Source: Warburgia ugandensis
Lineage: Eukaryota; Streptophyta; Magnoliopsida; Canellales; Canellaceae
Reading direction: 5' to 3'
Length of the DNA: 64,000 bases
Assembly: GCA_035236585.1 (NCBI GenBank)
Contig: CP141138.1
Coordinates: 25,245,437-25,309,436, forward strand
This document shows positions 34,065 to 45,289 of this stretch, piece by piece. The notes beneath the pieces are model-generated. The model had not been told where the DNA came from. It ran no database searches and saw nothing but the letters and a program-made list of their open reading frames with translations. Both the position numbers and the translations under genes were made by a program. Every line of letters begins with the position of its first letter. The stretch's first letter is position 1.

Positions 34065-34096
34065 CTGAGGCGTTGTAGTCTTTGACAATGCCTCAT
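34065..34096 (+). promoter_or_regulatory. Conserved LTR hairpin, LTR-A copy
   Basis: CTGAGGCGTTGT (34065-34076) can pair with ACAATGCCTCAT (34085-34096), 10 of 12 Watson-Crick. It lies 523 bp from the LTR 3' end and has counterparts with different but complementary arms in LTR-B, C, D and E. Confidence 0.65.
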
Positions 34097-34624
34097 ATAT
34101 AGAATAGAATAGTCAGAAGGGCAAACAGGTGGAGGACAAGTAAAGGTGGTGGAGACTTGCAGCTCGTCTCAGAGGATTTAACATCCATATACTAAGTTGT
34201 CTAGATGTCATTTTGAGATTTCAAATGGGTTGTACAAACTTATGTATATTAGTTATTCTTGTGTAGTCAGAACCTTGTGGACATACTTTTAAATTGTTCG
34301 ATGTGATGGTTATGATGGATACACACTGGACCATATTATTTCTTAGTGATTTCTATTTTTTTATCGCATATGTTAGAGTTTTTAGATAGTCATCTTGATT
34401 CATTTTGTGATAGGAGTCCTTGGGTACATGTAGTATACTTAGGACGATTAATGTGTTTAATGGGTCGTATGACCCTGGAAAATTTTAAAAGTATGTTGTT
34501 ATGTAAAAAAAATATTTTCTTTTAATTTAAAAAATGAGAATTTTAAATCATGGATCCTGCTATTTTATTATTATTTATGTTTATATATTATTTTCAAAGA
34601 AAAAAACTGGGGTGTCATAGGTTA

Positions 34625-35640
34625 CTCCTTGTTACTGAAAAACTTGTTGTTGAAACAGATGTCTCAAGTACTGGTATGTATCAATTTGATATGAGGATTG
34701 CTTTGAGATTTTTTATGCTTCTACTTTGGAGTTTGTTTCAGACCATATAGGGACTTATGTAACCTACTAACCTTATATTCTTATCGTAGCATAACATAGC
34801 CCTTAAGTTGTTCCACATATATATTTCTTCATCCATGTCTCCACTTAAAAAGATTGTTGTAACACCCATCTAATGTATTAGCAAATTGTGTATAGCTTCC
34901 AATGTAATGAGCAATGTAATAGTAAAAATTATGATAATTGGAGCATATGTGTCAAAGTACAATTCCTTTTTGTCGAATTCCCTTAGCCATGATTCTAACT
35001 TTGTACTTGTCAAGGTATCACTAGTCCTCATATTTGTTCATAAGACCCATTTGATGCCAATTGCTTTGCACCCTAGTGGCAAATCATCTAACACCCACAT
35101 GTTGTTAACAGTGACAAAATATATTTCATCATTTGTGGTTTCTTTCCAAAATGCTGCATCATATCTAGTAACTGCTTTAACAAATGTGGCATGACCATTT
35201 TTATTATTATTATTATACTTCAAACTTAGGACCAAAGTCTTTTTTTTCCTTGCTCTTTTGCTTCTTTGAATTTTAATAAAATCAGTTACTAAAGAATTCA
35301 TCCTTTTACTGGATGAAGTAATTTCTTCTGCTTCATTTTGACCAAATTCTAGAAGTGTCCTTTGACGACATGAAGGAATTACTTCTAATTCATGTTGACC
35401 ATTTTTGAAAGAAAATGAACTCCTGACAAAATTGATATCAACTGCTTACACAATAGTCCACAGTAATGTGAGGATGAGGAGTTTTCAAATTTAATAATTT
35501 GTAAGCTTTACCTTCCACAGAGTAGCCAGTGAGTACGTAGTTAGTTTCTTGATATCCAACCTTGGAATATTTGTAGCTAGGTAATATGACATGAGCAAGG
35601 CACCCAACACTTGAAGTAGTTAAGATTAGGTTTTCTTCCT
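34625..35640 (-). pseudogene. Copia RT N-terminal remnant
   Basis: The minus strand has AFWKETTNDEIYFVTVNNMW and LDDLPLGCKAIGIKWVL (35301-35038), the classic start of copia RT. Nearer LTR-A comes SLYGLKQTPK (about 34750-34720). The YVDD catalytic box that should follow is not visible at the LTR-A junction. Stops interrupt the frame. Confidence 0.8.
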
Positions 35641-36222
35641 TTCAACAACTCATAAGGAGTGGTTTCGAGTCTTCTGTATAGAACTCTATTCAAAATATGG
35701 CATGTACAGAATAGAGATTCACTCCAAAAACTCTTTAATAGTTTGAAATTTAATAAGAATGGACTTTACCATTTCAACAAATATTCTATTCTTTCTTTTG
35801 GCAACATCATTATGTTGAGGGAGTTTACCATTTCAACAAATGTTCTATTCTTTCTTTTGGCAACATCATTATGTTGAGGTATGTATGAAGCATTGAATTC
35901 TCATGCATATTAGCTTCTTCACAAAATAGTGAAAATTCATTGGAAATATGTTTTCCACTAGATCATACCTTAAAGTCTTAATCTTAACATTATGAATGTT
36001 TTCAACTTTAGCTTTATAAGCTTTAAAGTTCTCAAACACTTCATATTTATTGTGAAGAAGGGAAACATTAATATATTTTGAGTAGTCACTGATAAAGGTT
36101 AGGAAGTACCTTTTCCCATCTTGTATTTGTGAATCTGTCACTTCACAGATATCACTATAAATTAACCCAAGTATAGAAGATTCTCTTTCAATTAACTTAA
36201 ATGCTTTCTTTGTGATCTTCAC
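35641..36222 (-). pseudogene. Copia integrase core remnant with a 59-bp tandem duplication
   Basis: At 36222-35869 the minus strand reads through the integrase core (runs LGLIYSDICEV with the first catalytic Asp, and FLTFISDYSKY). The following PQHNDVAKRKNRTFVEM block contains the region of the catalytic Glu. That block's DNA is duplicated in tandem (35765-35823 and 35824-35882); since 59 is not a multiple of three, the frame is shifted. Confidence 0.75.
35765..35882. repeat. 59-bp tandem duplication in copia integrase
   Basis: Two copies beginning TTTACCATTTCAACAAAT lie head to tail and differ by only two or three bases, far less than the general decay of the element. Confidence 0.95.
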
Positions 36223-36379
36223 TTGCTATAGACTTCACATTTAATTGTAGCTAAACTCTCACTCTTAAGAATAAGTTGGAGATTCATTATTCTTTTGATC
36301 GATTAAAAATTTAGATGTCCAAACCTACCATGTCACACAAGAAGAGAATCACTTTCAATATAAGTAAAAATTTAGAATT

Positions 36380-37110
36380 GTATTAATACTATTCAACTTA
36401 AATAAGCCAATATTTGAGTATCACTAAAAAATTTCCACTCTTGGAAATAATAATTTTCTTAGATCCAATCACCATTTTGAAACCATGTCTATTGAAACCA
36501 TCTCCATATATCAGGTTCTTATTAATATTTGGAACATTTAACATGTTCTTTAGAGTTAAGACCTTTGTAGAAGTGAATTTAATGTCTATGTTGCCTTGGT
36601 CAACCACTTATTTATAAAGGAATTTCCATTGTTACCTTAAAATCAACTCCCACTATTCTATTAATCTTAAACAAGTTGCAATGGCTAGTCTAGCTCCTAT
36701 GTCAAGCCATTGGTTTATATCTTAAGAAACAACATTAAATATACAAATAAGAGAAACAAATGTCTTAGATTTGTCATTCTTCTTAGATTTTTTGTCACTA
36801 GAAACTTTCTTATATTTGTAGAGCACTTTGTTTCCACACACATAGTAGAAATGCCATATTATTCATTTTTCTTGGCTTGGTTTCTAGATTGGTTACCGTA
36901 GTTTTTAGGTTTCTTGAAGTAGCTTCCTTTAGGACCATGAGTCTAACTATTGAACTTCCTTTTCTGAGTGAAACATCTTTTTTTTGTTTTTTTTGTTTCA
37001 CTGCATGAGCCTTGGCAAAAGGCTCCTTTGAAGTAATCTTTACTTCATTGTTGTCATCTTCAATGCGCTGATAATGACATAGCTAATTGTAGTTTATATT
37101 GTCATTCTTA
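36380..37110 (-). pseudogene. Copia gag C-terminus, protease and pre-integrase remnant
   Basis: Minus-strand pieces: a basic gag end with a degraded zinc knuckle near 36850-36810, a short degraded protease region near 36690, then GNIDIKFTSTKVLTLKNMLN and VPNINKNLIYGDGFNRHGFK (36607-36398), a hallmark stretch of Tnt1-like copia polyproteins between protease and integrase. Stops occur between the pieces. Confidence 0.75.
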
Positions 37111-37400
37111 TGTAGAAGTCTCATGTGAACATCTCTCCATAAAGGTAGTAGCTTTGAAATAATAGTAATGACCTAAAAGCTATTAGGATTAAGATAATCA
37201 AATGCATTGATTTCATTGGTGATGATGTGAAAGGTCAGAACTTAAGGAATATTGGCTTATTGCATTTGAAATTAAATTCAAGATAGCTGGAAACAATAGA
37301 CTTCTTCTTAGCTTCTTCTTTATGGATGGCATTCAATGTACTTCATAGTTCTTTCATTACTTGGCACTTAAATAGAAAAAATGTTGTTAGTTGTTAAATC

Positions 37401-37962
37401 ATAAAATAACATTGATCAATCAAATTTGGCTTAAAGTGGAATTGAACACATCAAGGTAGCATTGGTCACACTTTATCACTTGAGAGTGGTGGCTATCACT
37501 CCCAATTGCAATCTAAGGAGTTTAATACTAGTGGATATAAACATCACAAATGGCTTTAAAATGGAGTTTGGCACTAGTGGTCCCAAACAAGTGGCACCAA
37601 AAGGTCTCATGACCAAGTATGGCTCCAGCCACTCTTATTGAACGCAAATTGAAACTTGACAACTGAGAGTGTTTGGCATCTTTCATCATTAGTGATGGTT
37701 TCACAACTACACTAGACTGCCTTACTGATATGCCCAAGATTGGTACTAAGTTTTATGAATTTAGATGTCAGTTTGTCTATTAGCATCGATCAGTTACATA
37801 CTTTGGATTAGTGCTATAGCTATGGTTGTTACAAATTTGGTAACTAGCCTCATTAGCTGCCTAAAATAACTACTTGGGCATAAAAAATTATAAATAGGGG
37901 CTTTCACCTTCATTTTGCAGAACAAATTCCAAAATCAGATTAGAATTCTTTCTCTGAGAAGT

Positions 37963-37966
<4 letters not shown>
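37401..37966. other. Non-coding flank, possibly copia 5' leader and LTR
   Basis: No coding motif is seen. A TATA-like TATAAATAGGGG at about 37890 precedes a pyrimidine-rich stretch on the plus strand. I cannot assign it to an element. Confidence 0.35.

Positions 37967-37967
<1 letters not shown>

Positions 37968-38051
<84 letters not shown>
37968..38051. repeat. (CT)42 microsatellite
   Basis: An uninterrupted tract of about 84 bp between AGTACAAAT and CCTTATTC. Confidence 0.97.
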
Positions 38052-38053
<2 letters not shown>

Positions 38054-38106
38054 TATTCACAAGGATAGAAACTTTTCAATTTTCCTATTCAAATAATTCC
38101 TCAAAG

Positions 38107-38320
38107 AGATAGAAATCAGAAATTCACTTCACTTCAGATATGAGGTCAAAATGGATTAGGAATATGAATTTCAAGAGAAATTGGGAACAAAAAGAACTTA
38201 ACAAGTTTATAACCTTAGAGCAAGAATGATGCTAAAAAGGGGCAAACTCTAGAACTAGGGATCTTGACTAGTAGAAGAACCCTTAATGAGAGATGTCAAG
38301 TAGGAAAACTGTGTGAGAGA
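38107..38320. repeat. Right copy of the direct repeat bracketing the copia element
   Basis: It matches 28187-28400 in the same orientation, including CTTCAGATATGAGGTCAAAA and GGGGCAAACTCTAGAACTAG-like stretches. The two copies are about 9.9 kb apart. Confidence 0.55.
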
Positions 38321-38516
38321 GAATAATAATAATGTTTCAATAATATCTAGAATTTTCGTAATCATTTATAAGTCATAATGGAATGAAATTTTCCATATTC
38401 ACTATGACACTAAAGTTTTAATAGTCAAATAACGTAAGAGTGATACTCATATTGAGGGTGAGAGGCATCCCATAAAGGGTGAAGGTTCCCCAAATGGTAA
38501 TCTTAATGTGGCCAAC

Positions 38517-39030
38517 TGTAACGCCCCGGGTATGGGCTCCCTTAGTAACGATACTGTTCGCTTTGGGCCAAAGCCCACATAGTTTTAAAAGGCCTCATTA
38601 CTAGTAAAGCCCACCCAGACCCTTATCAGCTGCCTAGGAACTTTTCTTCTGGCGATATGGGACTAACTCTCAGCACATCCCGCCTTCATCCCCTTAGATT
38701 ATCTTGGGGGCCTCCCCCTCAAATCATCTTGGCAGACGACAACGGTAGCCCTCTCCCCCTTAAGGGAAACGCGTCTGCATGTGGAACTCCCATGCTTCCT
38801 CTCACGTGCGGTTAGCCGTGCGGGCCACGGGGGAGGTCCCCAAGATAATCTAAGGGGATGAAGGTGGGATGCGCTGAGAGTTAGTCCCACATTACCAGGA
38901 GGAAAGTTCCTGGGCGGCTGATAATGGTCTGGGTGGGCTTTACCAGTAACGAGGCCTTTTAAAACCGTGCGGGCTTCGGCCCAAAGCGGACAATATCGTT
39001 ACTGAGGGAGCCCAGACCCGGGGCGTTACA
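38517..39030. mobile_element. 514-bp foldback element with long inverted arms
   Basis: The ends TGTAACGCCCCGGG and CCCGGGGCGTTACA are inverted repeats, and the complementarity continues inward for about 200 bp on each side (arms about 38517-38720 and 38829-39030) with scattered mismatches. A GC-rich loop of about 110 bp lies between. The flanks CCAAC (38512-38516) and CCAAC (39031-39035) are a perfect 5-bp target duplication. The arms carry GGGCCAAAGCCC-type and CCCACAT-type motifs that recur in plant genomes as small non-autonomous repeats. It encodes nothing. Confidence 0.9.
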
Positions 39031-39035
39031 CCAAC

Positions 39036-39643
39036 TTACGCTTTTTTGGAATCAGTATTGCCATAATACCTACTGCTCTAGCTAATTCTCTACAGATCAT
39101 GCTGCAGTACAACACCTAAACCCTAGTGTTGATTAGATCTTATTAGACCTAATCCATTCAGATTCCATAGATCCAGCCAATTTGGTCTATTCCTATCCAA
39201 CCCAACCATGGAACTAAGAATGGTCACCCCAGTTATAGAGTTGATTAGAGATGCAATTTGGGGATAAATAAAGCACTATTACATTATGGTTTTCTCTTAA
39301 TAGAGAGAATTGTCAATCTCACTGAGTGAATTAGGTTTTAGCATTTCTTCTAGAGCTTCTAATTCTTTGATTAAGGGAGATTCAGGAAAAGATGGAATAG
39401 GAAGATGTGTTTCTAGAATGAACAAGATACAAGTTTAGAAGGGCCTCTCTGAAATCAATTGGCTACTATAGAAAAGCCCATTTATGATCCTAAGAAAGTG
39501 CTTATTATTCTCAATGGACTCAGGCAGGTAGAGAAAATGTTTGTGACCTTGGTAACCGCAAGACTCCTTATTTTGTCTTTCTCTAAGTTATGACTTAGAA
39601 GTCCACATGACTTGGATGTTTGGTGCATGGAGAAGCCTTGTGT
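39036..39643. other. Non-coding DNA, probably part of the LTR-D host sequence
   Basis: No gene is seen. Because gypsy X inserted between 39643/39648 and 53359, this stretch was originally continuous with 53364 onward, which I infer is LTR-D. The LTR-D start could not be located. Confidence 0.35.
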
Positions 39644-39648
39644 TAATT

Positions 39649-41591
39649 TGTTAAGTATTTAATTTTGTCCAAAATACATTTAATTTAACATTTAATTAGA
39701 TCATCTAATTGTTTAATTTTGTAATTTTTAGATAAAATATGAATTTTAGATTCAATTGACTATCCAACAATTACTTTGTAAAATTTAACAGTCAGATGAT
39801 CATCATAGTTAATTGGATGTGTAATGTAGGATTTAGATGATTCTAATTTAGTCTTATGTTTTGCATATAAACCACATTGAGGCCTGGATAGCTCAAATTC
39901 AAATTTAGGTGAGACAGATCAATCTACAAGAAGCACATGGGCATTTGATTAAGGAATTGTTTTAATTTGAGAAAGGCAAAACCAAATGAGGAATGCTGTA
40001 GAGGAAGGGAAAACCAAAGTAGAAAGTGGAATCCCTAAAAGGTGTGGGAGACTAAATTTGAAAAAATGATAAAAGGAAGAACTTGTTGAAGATAAAACCA
40101 AAGGAGGAACTATACTTGGCAAGTCTAGGGGGGTTGAAATGGTAGCTCTCTTTCTCTCTTGAGCACTTTGAACAATAAAAGGGGAAGTAGAAGGAAGACT
40201 GAGAAATGACTGTATCTTTACACTATTGGGCAGCTACAAGGAAGACCCCAATTGCCTTCCCTCTCTCTCTAATTATCTCTCTCTCTCTCTAGTTTCCTCC
40301 ATAGTAGGAAAATCAGAGCCTCTTTTCTCCTTCCCCATCTCTCCCATTCTCACCTTCTCTTGAACTCTCTTCATAGTTGAAGAAAAACCCGTTCCCAGCT
40401 CCATTATCCCTCTATCTCTCTTTATCTCTCTTTCTCTTTATCTTGTGGGTTTCACCATGCCCTCCCCTGTCTTCGTCTCTCTCACTCCCGCACTCTACTA
40501 TCTATCATTCTCTCTCTCCTTCTCTGCATTATAGAGAATCCCGACCCATCTTGTATCTCTGATTTGTTCTCTCATGCACCTAGCTCTCTCAACCTCACCG
40601 TTGATTCTCCCTTTCACCCAACTAGTCATTGTATTTCTCTTTAGTTATTGTAGGTATTGCTTGTTCCTCATTTTTCCTGGTTTAAATGTTGTTTCTGTCA
40701 TCATTCCACAGCTTTTCCCCTATTTTCCATTGACTTTCTCCTAAATTCTCTTCAAGTTACACTCTTTCATTATTTGGAGCAAAACGCAAATCGCGTTTTT
40801 TCCCAATTCTTCTCCTGTCCTTGCATTTTCTTCTCCCCTACTTCATCATCTTCCTTGGGTTGCAGTTCTTCTATTTTTCTGTTAGAATCAGAAAACTAGA
40901 AAAATTCTAGTTTTACCATATCTTTATTTTTTAATTTTGTTTGTGTCCCTTATTTAATTGCCTCTATGTCCCTGATTTTGTCTTATTCCTATCCATGTTA
41001 TACCTTACCCACATCTTTTGTTGTTCCCAAATTAATTCAGGAATAAATCAATCCAACCCTATTTGATTAAAACCTAACCAAGTCAACAGTTTAGCTTTAA
41101 CTAGTAGGAAAACTTTATTTCCTGATCTTTTTTCTCATTAGGATTCAAACCAATTCTTAGATCTTATTTTTAGGACAATTCCTAGCTAATCCATCAGTCT
41201 TGATCTTTAATCCAAAATTCAAAAATTTGGTCTAAGCCATCAAAAACCCAAAATCTTTCCTTAGTCCAAATCTTCATAATTTTGGAAAATCTGAACAATC
41301 CAACCATTGAATCCTTAATCAGAACTATGAGTGAGATATTGATGAAGCTAGGAAAGTGAATTTTTCTTGTTATTTAGTTTAATTTTCTATCTTTTTGAAC
41401 TTAAAATTGTGTAATTTTTATTAGTTAAATAGATTTGAGTTTACAATTCATTGATATTTAATTTTTGTTATTTTTGGCCAATTAAATTTTATTTAAACTC
41501 CAAAAATTTAAGTCGAGTCCTCGTGGGATTGACCTGTACTTGCATAAACTATACTATAATGGCCCATGCACTTGTGGTAAAAAAATCAATG
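39649..41591 (+). repeat. 5' LTR of gypsy X
   Basis: It is homologous over its length to 51439-53358 and 48205-49679, sharing for example TAATGTAGGATTTAGATGAT-like and AGTAGAAGGAAGACTGAGAA blocks. The promoter region near 40170 (AATAAAAGGGGAAG, a degraded TATA box) is followed by a pyrimidine-rich stretch to about 40560. The 3' end reads AATCAATG where LTR2 has AATCAACA, so the terminal CA has mutated. Open frames at 40377-40899 are LTR leader, not genes. Confidence 0.85.
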
Positions 41592-41597
41592 TGTTTT

Positions 41598-41615
41598 TGG
41601 CCCCATTGTTAGGGA
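41598..41615 (+). promoter_or_regulatory. Primer-binding site of gypsy X
   Basis: TGGCCCCATTGTTAGGGA matches the Athila/Tat-type site TGGCGCCGTTGCCGGGGA at 13 of 18 positions, seven bases after the 5' LTR end. It would anneal a host tRNA to prime reverse transcription. Confidence 0.75.
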
Positions 41616-42834
41616 CCCACAATTGAGTTTTCATAAAATTTAATAAAAATTGAAAAAATATAAAAAATCCAAATAAAAAATCAAAAGCTTTAGGAATTGC
41701 ATTGTTTTAGCATTTTTGACATTTTTAGGTGCATTTTCTAATTTTTCTCAGTGCATAATGACTCTATTTCCTGAATTTTGCTACTTATTACTATTTTTAA
41801 ATTTTTTTAGGAAATTTGGCAATGTAGCTGTAGCAAGTGATCTTGTGGGCCAAAGCTTCACCAGATTAGGATTTATTTACTTTCCTAGATTAGTTTTTTA
41901 TTTATTTCTGTAAGTGAAACTTGTAGTGAGGCCCCATTATAATGTGTAATTATTTCAATTCTAATTTTAATGGGTTATATTAAAATAGGCAAGTGTGGGG
42001 TATGGTGGCCCACACTTGATCTTTGTAAAAAATTCCATAGTAAGTATCTCTCACTCTCTTTTTATTTTCTTAGTTTAGTTGCATTTAGTATAATCTTGCA
42101 TCTGGATGGTAGTGTAATTCATATAGAATTAGGGCATCCCTTATAATTGTTGCATCCTCAATCAGAGTTATTGCATTAATTGCACCTATCTAATCCTTTA
42201 TTAGATATCATATAGGAAATATTAGTTTTTTTTGTATTGCATTACACGTTTACTGCTTTATGGTGGAATGGATCACATTGATAGTAAGGGCTCCACAGGA
42301 ACCCTCATAAAATAAGGACTGAATTTCATCACCAGATCCTTGGCCCACTTAGGTAATCAAATCAATTCCTTGAATGCTTGTGATCCCAAACATTAATTTT
42401 AATTTAAAATCAAGTAGCAAGAGACTTAAGGTTGTCGAGCTTGTAGAAACCTTTTTTTAAAGAGGCAATCTATTGTCACTTTAGTGGCTATCGAACATCG
42501 TGGTTATAGTGGATTTACAAAATCCAAGTGATTTTTTCACACCTTTTGTTGACGATTATTAGGTCCAAACGCACCCTTCCATCTGAATTGTATTAACCAC
42601 TTTGAGTAGAACCTAACTAGTAAGCAATAGTCAAGTCTGAATTTAAGGAAGAGTTCTCTAGCTTTAAGTAAAAGCTATAACCTTACAATTTAGCGAAGAT
42701 TATCAAATCAACTTGTTAGAAAGCTATTAGGATTGATAATTCATCATTTAGAGCTAGGAGTAGCATTAATTTAGGTTGCATCATTTAGGGTAGTTTTTCC
42801 CATTTAAAAAAAATAAAATAAAAGCTTTTGTTGT
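41616..42834 (+). other. Gypsy X leader, non-coding
   Basis: The leader between primer site and gag shows no gene. Its last part (about 42690-42830, ending ATCATTTAGGGTAGTTTTTCCC) is homologous to the gypsy 1 leader on the minus strand near 12280-12300, confirming the family relation. Confidence 0.6.
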
Positions 42835-44500
42835 ATGCACTTTTGGAGATGCGATAAAACCGAAAGGTTAGTCAAGTACGACCAAAATGACATACAGCCG
42901 GATCAGTCATCATCAATGAATGATAAATGGTCAAGGGATAACTCACCTCGTGGTAGTCAAGGCCCTCAAATCATCATGGATAAGGACCCACCACCTCTAA
43001 TGGATGATGAATATCAACCTCCACCAAGGAGGAATAATCATATACCAAATAGAGATTGGAGAAGAAATAATAATAGGGAGTGGGACCAATAGAGTGAACA
43101 TCGGGATAATGATGTCTATCAAAACTTTTATGACAGAACTTTAAAAGACTACCTTCAACCTACACGCACTAGTAACCCATCCTATGTCATTCTTCCCTAG
43201 AATGCTAGGGCTCTGGAATTAAAAACATGAGTAATACAAATAGTTCCTAAATTCCATGGGTTAGACACTAAAAGTTCTTACCTGCACCTTAAAGAATTTG
43301 ATGAGATAGGCAGTACTCAATGTACATAAAACATTGGTACAGATATTGTTAGGCTTAAGCTATTTCCTTTCTCTTTAAAGGAAAAAGCTAAAATGTGGTT
43401 TAATGTACTACCAGCAGGTTCCATAAGGACCTAAAATGAAATGACTAGGAAATTTTTGAAAAAGTTTTTCCCTACGCACAAAACAAATACACTCCACTGA
43501 AAGATCATGAACTTTACTTAGAAGGATAAAGAATCATTCTATCAATGCTAGAAAAGGTTCAAGGATCTTTTATTAACATGCCCACATCACAGCTATGAAC
43601 CATGGTGCACCATCAACTTCTTTTATGAAGGACTTAATTTCGACATGTACTAGTTTGTAGAGATGATGTGTAATGGTAACTTTTTAAATAAAAAACCAGA
43701 TGTTGGAGAAGAGTATTTGGAATTACTAGTTGAAAGTGCATAGACCTGGGCTGACTAAAAAAGAGTAGAACATTGAGATAAATTCAAGCCCACTACCACA
43801 TATGCTAGGGGAGGCATGCATGCCATGTTTGACAAAGATGAACTTAATGCTAGAGTAGCATCCATAGTTAGAAAAGTAGAAGCCATAGAAATGGGAAAGA
43901 AAAACTCAAATAAGGATGAACAAGTGTGTAGCATCTATGAAAGTACCTAGCATCTTACTTAGGAATATCCTACTATTCCACCATTTCAAGAGGTACTTCA
44001 TGATTAGGCTAATACACTTAATACTAATAAAAAGACCTTTCTCCCATACTCATAGACTTATAATCCCAACTAGAGAAATCACCTTAATTTCAATTGAAGA
44101 AATGGACCAAATGCCAATGTCTCACAACATGGCCCATGCTAGCCTCACCAACAAAACTAAAGACTTCTTGCCCTACCCTCATACTAAACTCATCAGCCTC
44201 CTACTCTTGTACCTTACTTGCCCCCACCCAAAAGTCTTGTGGATGATAATATCCATCAACTCATTCAAAACCAGGAGAGGAAAACTTCTCACTTAGAAGT
44301 TCAATTGAATCAAACCAACTAGTCTATGAATGAAATAAAAAATTATGATGAGTCAAATGATGCAAAATATGAAAAAGAAAATTTCCAGCTCAACCACAAG
44401 CAAACCCTAAGGGAGTGCATACGGTTAGCAATAATACATCTAATGCATCATTGAGTTCTACCATGAAACAAACTAAGGTTGTCACCATTCTTTAGAGTGG
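42835..44500 (+). pseudogene. Gypsy X gag remnant
   Basis: Starts at 42835 with LVKYDQNDIQP and a Pro/Arg-rich N-terminus open to 43092, then continues with stops through the gag domain: LFPFSLKEKAKMWFN near 43360, KFLKKFFPTHK near 43450, FFYEGLNFDMY near 43620, and DELNARVASIVRKVEAIEMGK-like sequence near 43840-43890. The homologous run in gypsy 1 confirms the assignment. Gag forms the virus-like particle. At least ten in-frame stops or shifts are present. Confidence 0.8.
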
Positions 44501-44639
44501 TAAAAGGATTGAGAAAGATGAGCCCCCAAAGACTGAGGTAGACAAGTCCACTAAAGGTAATGAAAAATTTAAAGATAAGACCCCATTTCAACTATTGACC
44601 TATATCCTATCCCTGCTCCATCTCTTTAAAGGTTATATC

Positions 44640-45260
44640 AAGTCACAAAAAGTACCACCAATGATGAGATTATGGAGATATTTAAGCATGTCAAGATCAA
44701 CATATCGATCTTAGACACAATAATACAAATCCCATCATATGCTAAATTTTTGAAAGATTTATGCACAATCAAGAGGAAATTAAATGTGCAAAAGAATGCA
44801 TTTGTGATTGAAAAGGTAAATTCAATTCTTTAGCACCATACACCCCAAAAATACAAGGATCTTGGTTGCCCTTTCCTCACTTGCATCATCAACAACCACA
44901 AGACTAACCAAGCTCTCTTAGATTTAGGATCTAGTGTCAATCTTTTACCACACACTATCTACATTCAGCTAGGACTAGGAGACCTTAAGCCAACATCCAC
45001 TACACTCCAGTTAGCTGATAGATTAGTGGTAATACTTAAGGGAGTAATAGAAGATGTGCTAGTCTAAATAGAGTAATTCTTTTTCCTAGTAGGTTGTTTA
45101 GTTCTGGATACACAACTAGTGCTAAATGAGTAGAAAGAAATTCCTATCATCCTTGGACGTGCATTTTTGGCTATGTCCAATACCTTAACAAACTACAAAA
45201 ATGGTGTCATGAATCTTTGATTTGGCAACATGACATTAGAATTGAACATATTTGATATAT
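44640..45260 (+). pseudogene. Gypsy X aspartic protease remnant
   Basis: The run ALLDLGSSVNLLPHTIY at about 44910-44960 has DLG-S in place of the usual D-S/T-G-A type triplet common in this lineage. LQLADRLVVILKGVIEDVLV, IPIILGRAFLAMSNTL (near 45150) and MTLELNIFDI (near 45230) follow. The core is readable except for several TAG codons. It would process Gag-Pol. Confidence 0.75.
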
Positions 45261-45289
45261 TCAATTGTGTAAGATCATTTTCAATCATC

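Noticed and set aside
38699..38890. Minus-strand frame in the foldback element
   Set aside because: It spans loop and arm of a palindrome and is not conserved in character; the element is non-coding.
40377..40899. Possible small genes in the 5' LTR of gypsy X
   Set aside because: They are LTR leader sequence; the 3' LTR copy has different frames in the same place (51951-52680).
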